6,882 nt of DNA, from NCBI GenBank assembly GCA_902766325.1, contig CACXDF010000263.1:1-6882 (forward strand), given 5' to 3'. The notes under the pieces were generated by a model. It was given only the letters and a program-made list of their open reading frames with translations, was not told the DNA's origin and did no database searches. The translations under genes were made by a program, and so were the position numbers. This DNA is from an uncultured Eubacteriales bacterium (lineage in GTDB: Bacteria; Bacillota; Clostridia; Christensenellales; DTU072). Numbering within the stretch: position 1 is the first letter of the stretch; every line of letters starts with the position of its first letter. Below are positions 6,370-6,882 of the stretch, piece after piece.

Positions 6370-6882
6370 TTATTCTCCCTTATATACGACGATATACGCC
6401 GTTCTCTTTTCCGTATTCAACGAAAAACCGTCCTTCAAAAGTTGTCCGCCGTCCTTTTGGCAAACGGCCTCTCCTTCTATCGTGTTCAGCGTATAGCGGA
6501 CGTTTTCTTTCAAGCCGCTCGGAATGAGCGTCTTTGCGCCGTTTTTCGTTTTGCTCCGCGCAAAAACCAGTATAACGCCCTCGTTTTCGTCGCCGAATTG
6601 AAGCGCCGCCGTCTGCCGATCGGACATAGTGCAAGAAGTAAGCGGATAGTAGTTTTTGAGGAAGTAGCCTTTGATCTTCTCATACTCCGACGTAAACTTT
6701 TTATACCCGTCCGGATCTCCGTTTAAAAACGACGGATAACACTCGATGATGGGGCCGAGGAAAGAGCGATAGTCATATTCGCCCGTCGTCCAGTCGTTTC
6801 CGGAGTTACTGAGCGGCAGCCACAGGCTGAGCCCATAAGTCTGATACTGGCAGGCTTCCGGCAGATCCGGGTAATCCACGCA
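6370..6882 (-). CDS. Glycoside hydrolase family 36-like protein (alpha-galactosidase type), C-terminal part
   Basis: Only the last 170 residues are in the window; the frame is open to the right edge. The GTG at 6879 is internal rather than a start. The segment begins with LPEACQYQTYGLSLWLPLSNSG, which resembles the end of the clan GH-D TIM barrel just after the usual acid/base motif, so that motif would lie just outside the window. It continues with YDYRSFLGP, then GYFLKNYYPLT and a C-terminal beta-sandwich containing ALQF..ENEGVILVFAR and LKENVRYTL. This order (QTYGLSLW, YRS, YYPLT, EGVxxxFxR) is typical of GH36 and GH36-like enzymes that release terminal alpha-galactose or related residues. 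The exact substrate is not readable without the catalytic domain. The stop TAA is 1 base before the aminopeptidase start, and it is the first visible gene of the operon. Confidence 0.78.
   Translation of the reverse strand, partial: CVDYPDLPEACQYQTYGLSLWLPLSNSGNDWTTGEYDYRSFLGPIIECYPSFLNGDPDGYKKFTSEYEKIKGYFLKNYYPLTSCTMSDRQTAALQFGDENEGVILVFARSKTKNGAKTLIPSGLKENVRYTLNTIEGEAVCQKDGGQLLKDGFSLNTEKRTAYIVVYKGE
6375..6380 (-). promoter_or_regulatory. Ribosome binding site of the M29 aminopeptidase gene
   Basis: AGGGAG on the minus strand lies 6 bases before the ATG at 6368 and within the last codons of the glycosidase gene. The ribosome that finishes one gene is thus positioned at the start of the next. 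Confidence 0.7.

Noticed and set aside
5808..6527. A 239-codon plus-strand open frame opposite the aminopeptidase and glycosidase genes
   Set aside because: It spans the junction of two real genes on the opposite strand. Its translation has no recognisable domain, so it is a shadow frame.

Overview
The window is a gene-dense bacterial segment in which every supportable gene lies on the minus strand, so genes are read from right to left. The strong GGGAG/GGGAGG ribosome binding sites, the LamG repeat style, the COG2509-type flavoprotein and the moderate base composition with a very AT-rich intergenic gap all fit a Bacillota (Clostridia-like) genome, perhaps an uncultured gut lineage. That placement is inference, because there is no rRNA or other marker gene here.

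Right part (6882 to 2656): four tightly packed genes that look like one operon. In transcription order they are: (1) the C-terminal 170 residues of a family 36-like glycoside hydrolase (alpha-galactosidase type), cut by the window edge; (2) a complete M29-family metallo-aminopeptidase, starting 1 base after the previous stop; (3) a complete COG2509-type FAD-dependent dehydrogenase of unknown substrate, starting 8 bases after the previous stop; (4) a complete DUF4432 / aldose-1-epimerase-like protein, starting 27 bases after the previous stop. The operon promoter lies outside the window. A perfect 12-bp inverted repeat 13 bases past the last stop probably marks the 3' end of the transcript, although it has no U-tract.

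Middle (2655 to 2441): a 215-bp AT-rich intergenic region holding the hairpin and a likely minus-strand promoter. Its -35 box sits in a tandem TTGTTGGACA repeat with an 11-bp period.

Left part (2440 to 1): one uninterrupted reading frame of 813 codons that runs off the left edge. It encodes an exported protein built from tandem LamG-like (concanavalin A-like) domains of about 230 residues each: three complete units and the start of a fourth. It is probably a large cell-surface or secreted carbohydrate-binding or adhesive protein.

The sugar-handling genes at both ends of the operon (GH36-like hydrolase, mutarotase-like protein) and the neighbouring lectin-fold protein fit a glycan- and peptide-scavenging lifestyle. 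The aminopeptidase and the flavoprotein have no evident pathway link to them. I found no mobile element, RNA gene, CRISPR array or clear novel multi-gene system. The least explained items are the LamG repeat protein with its odd promoter and the flavoprotein of unknown function.
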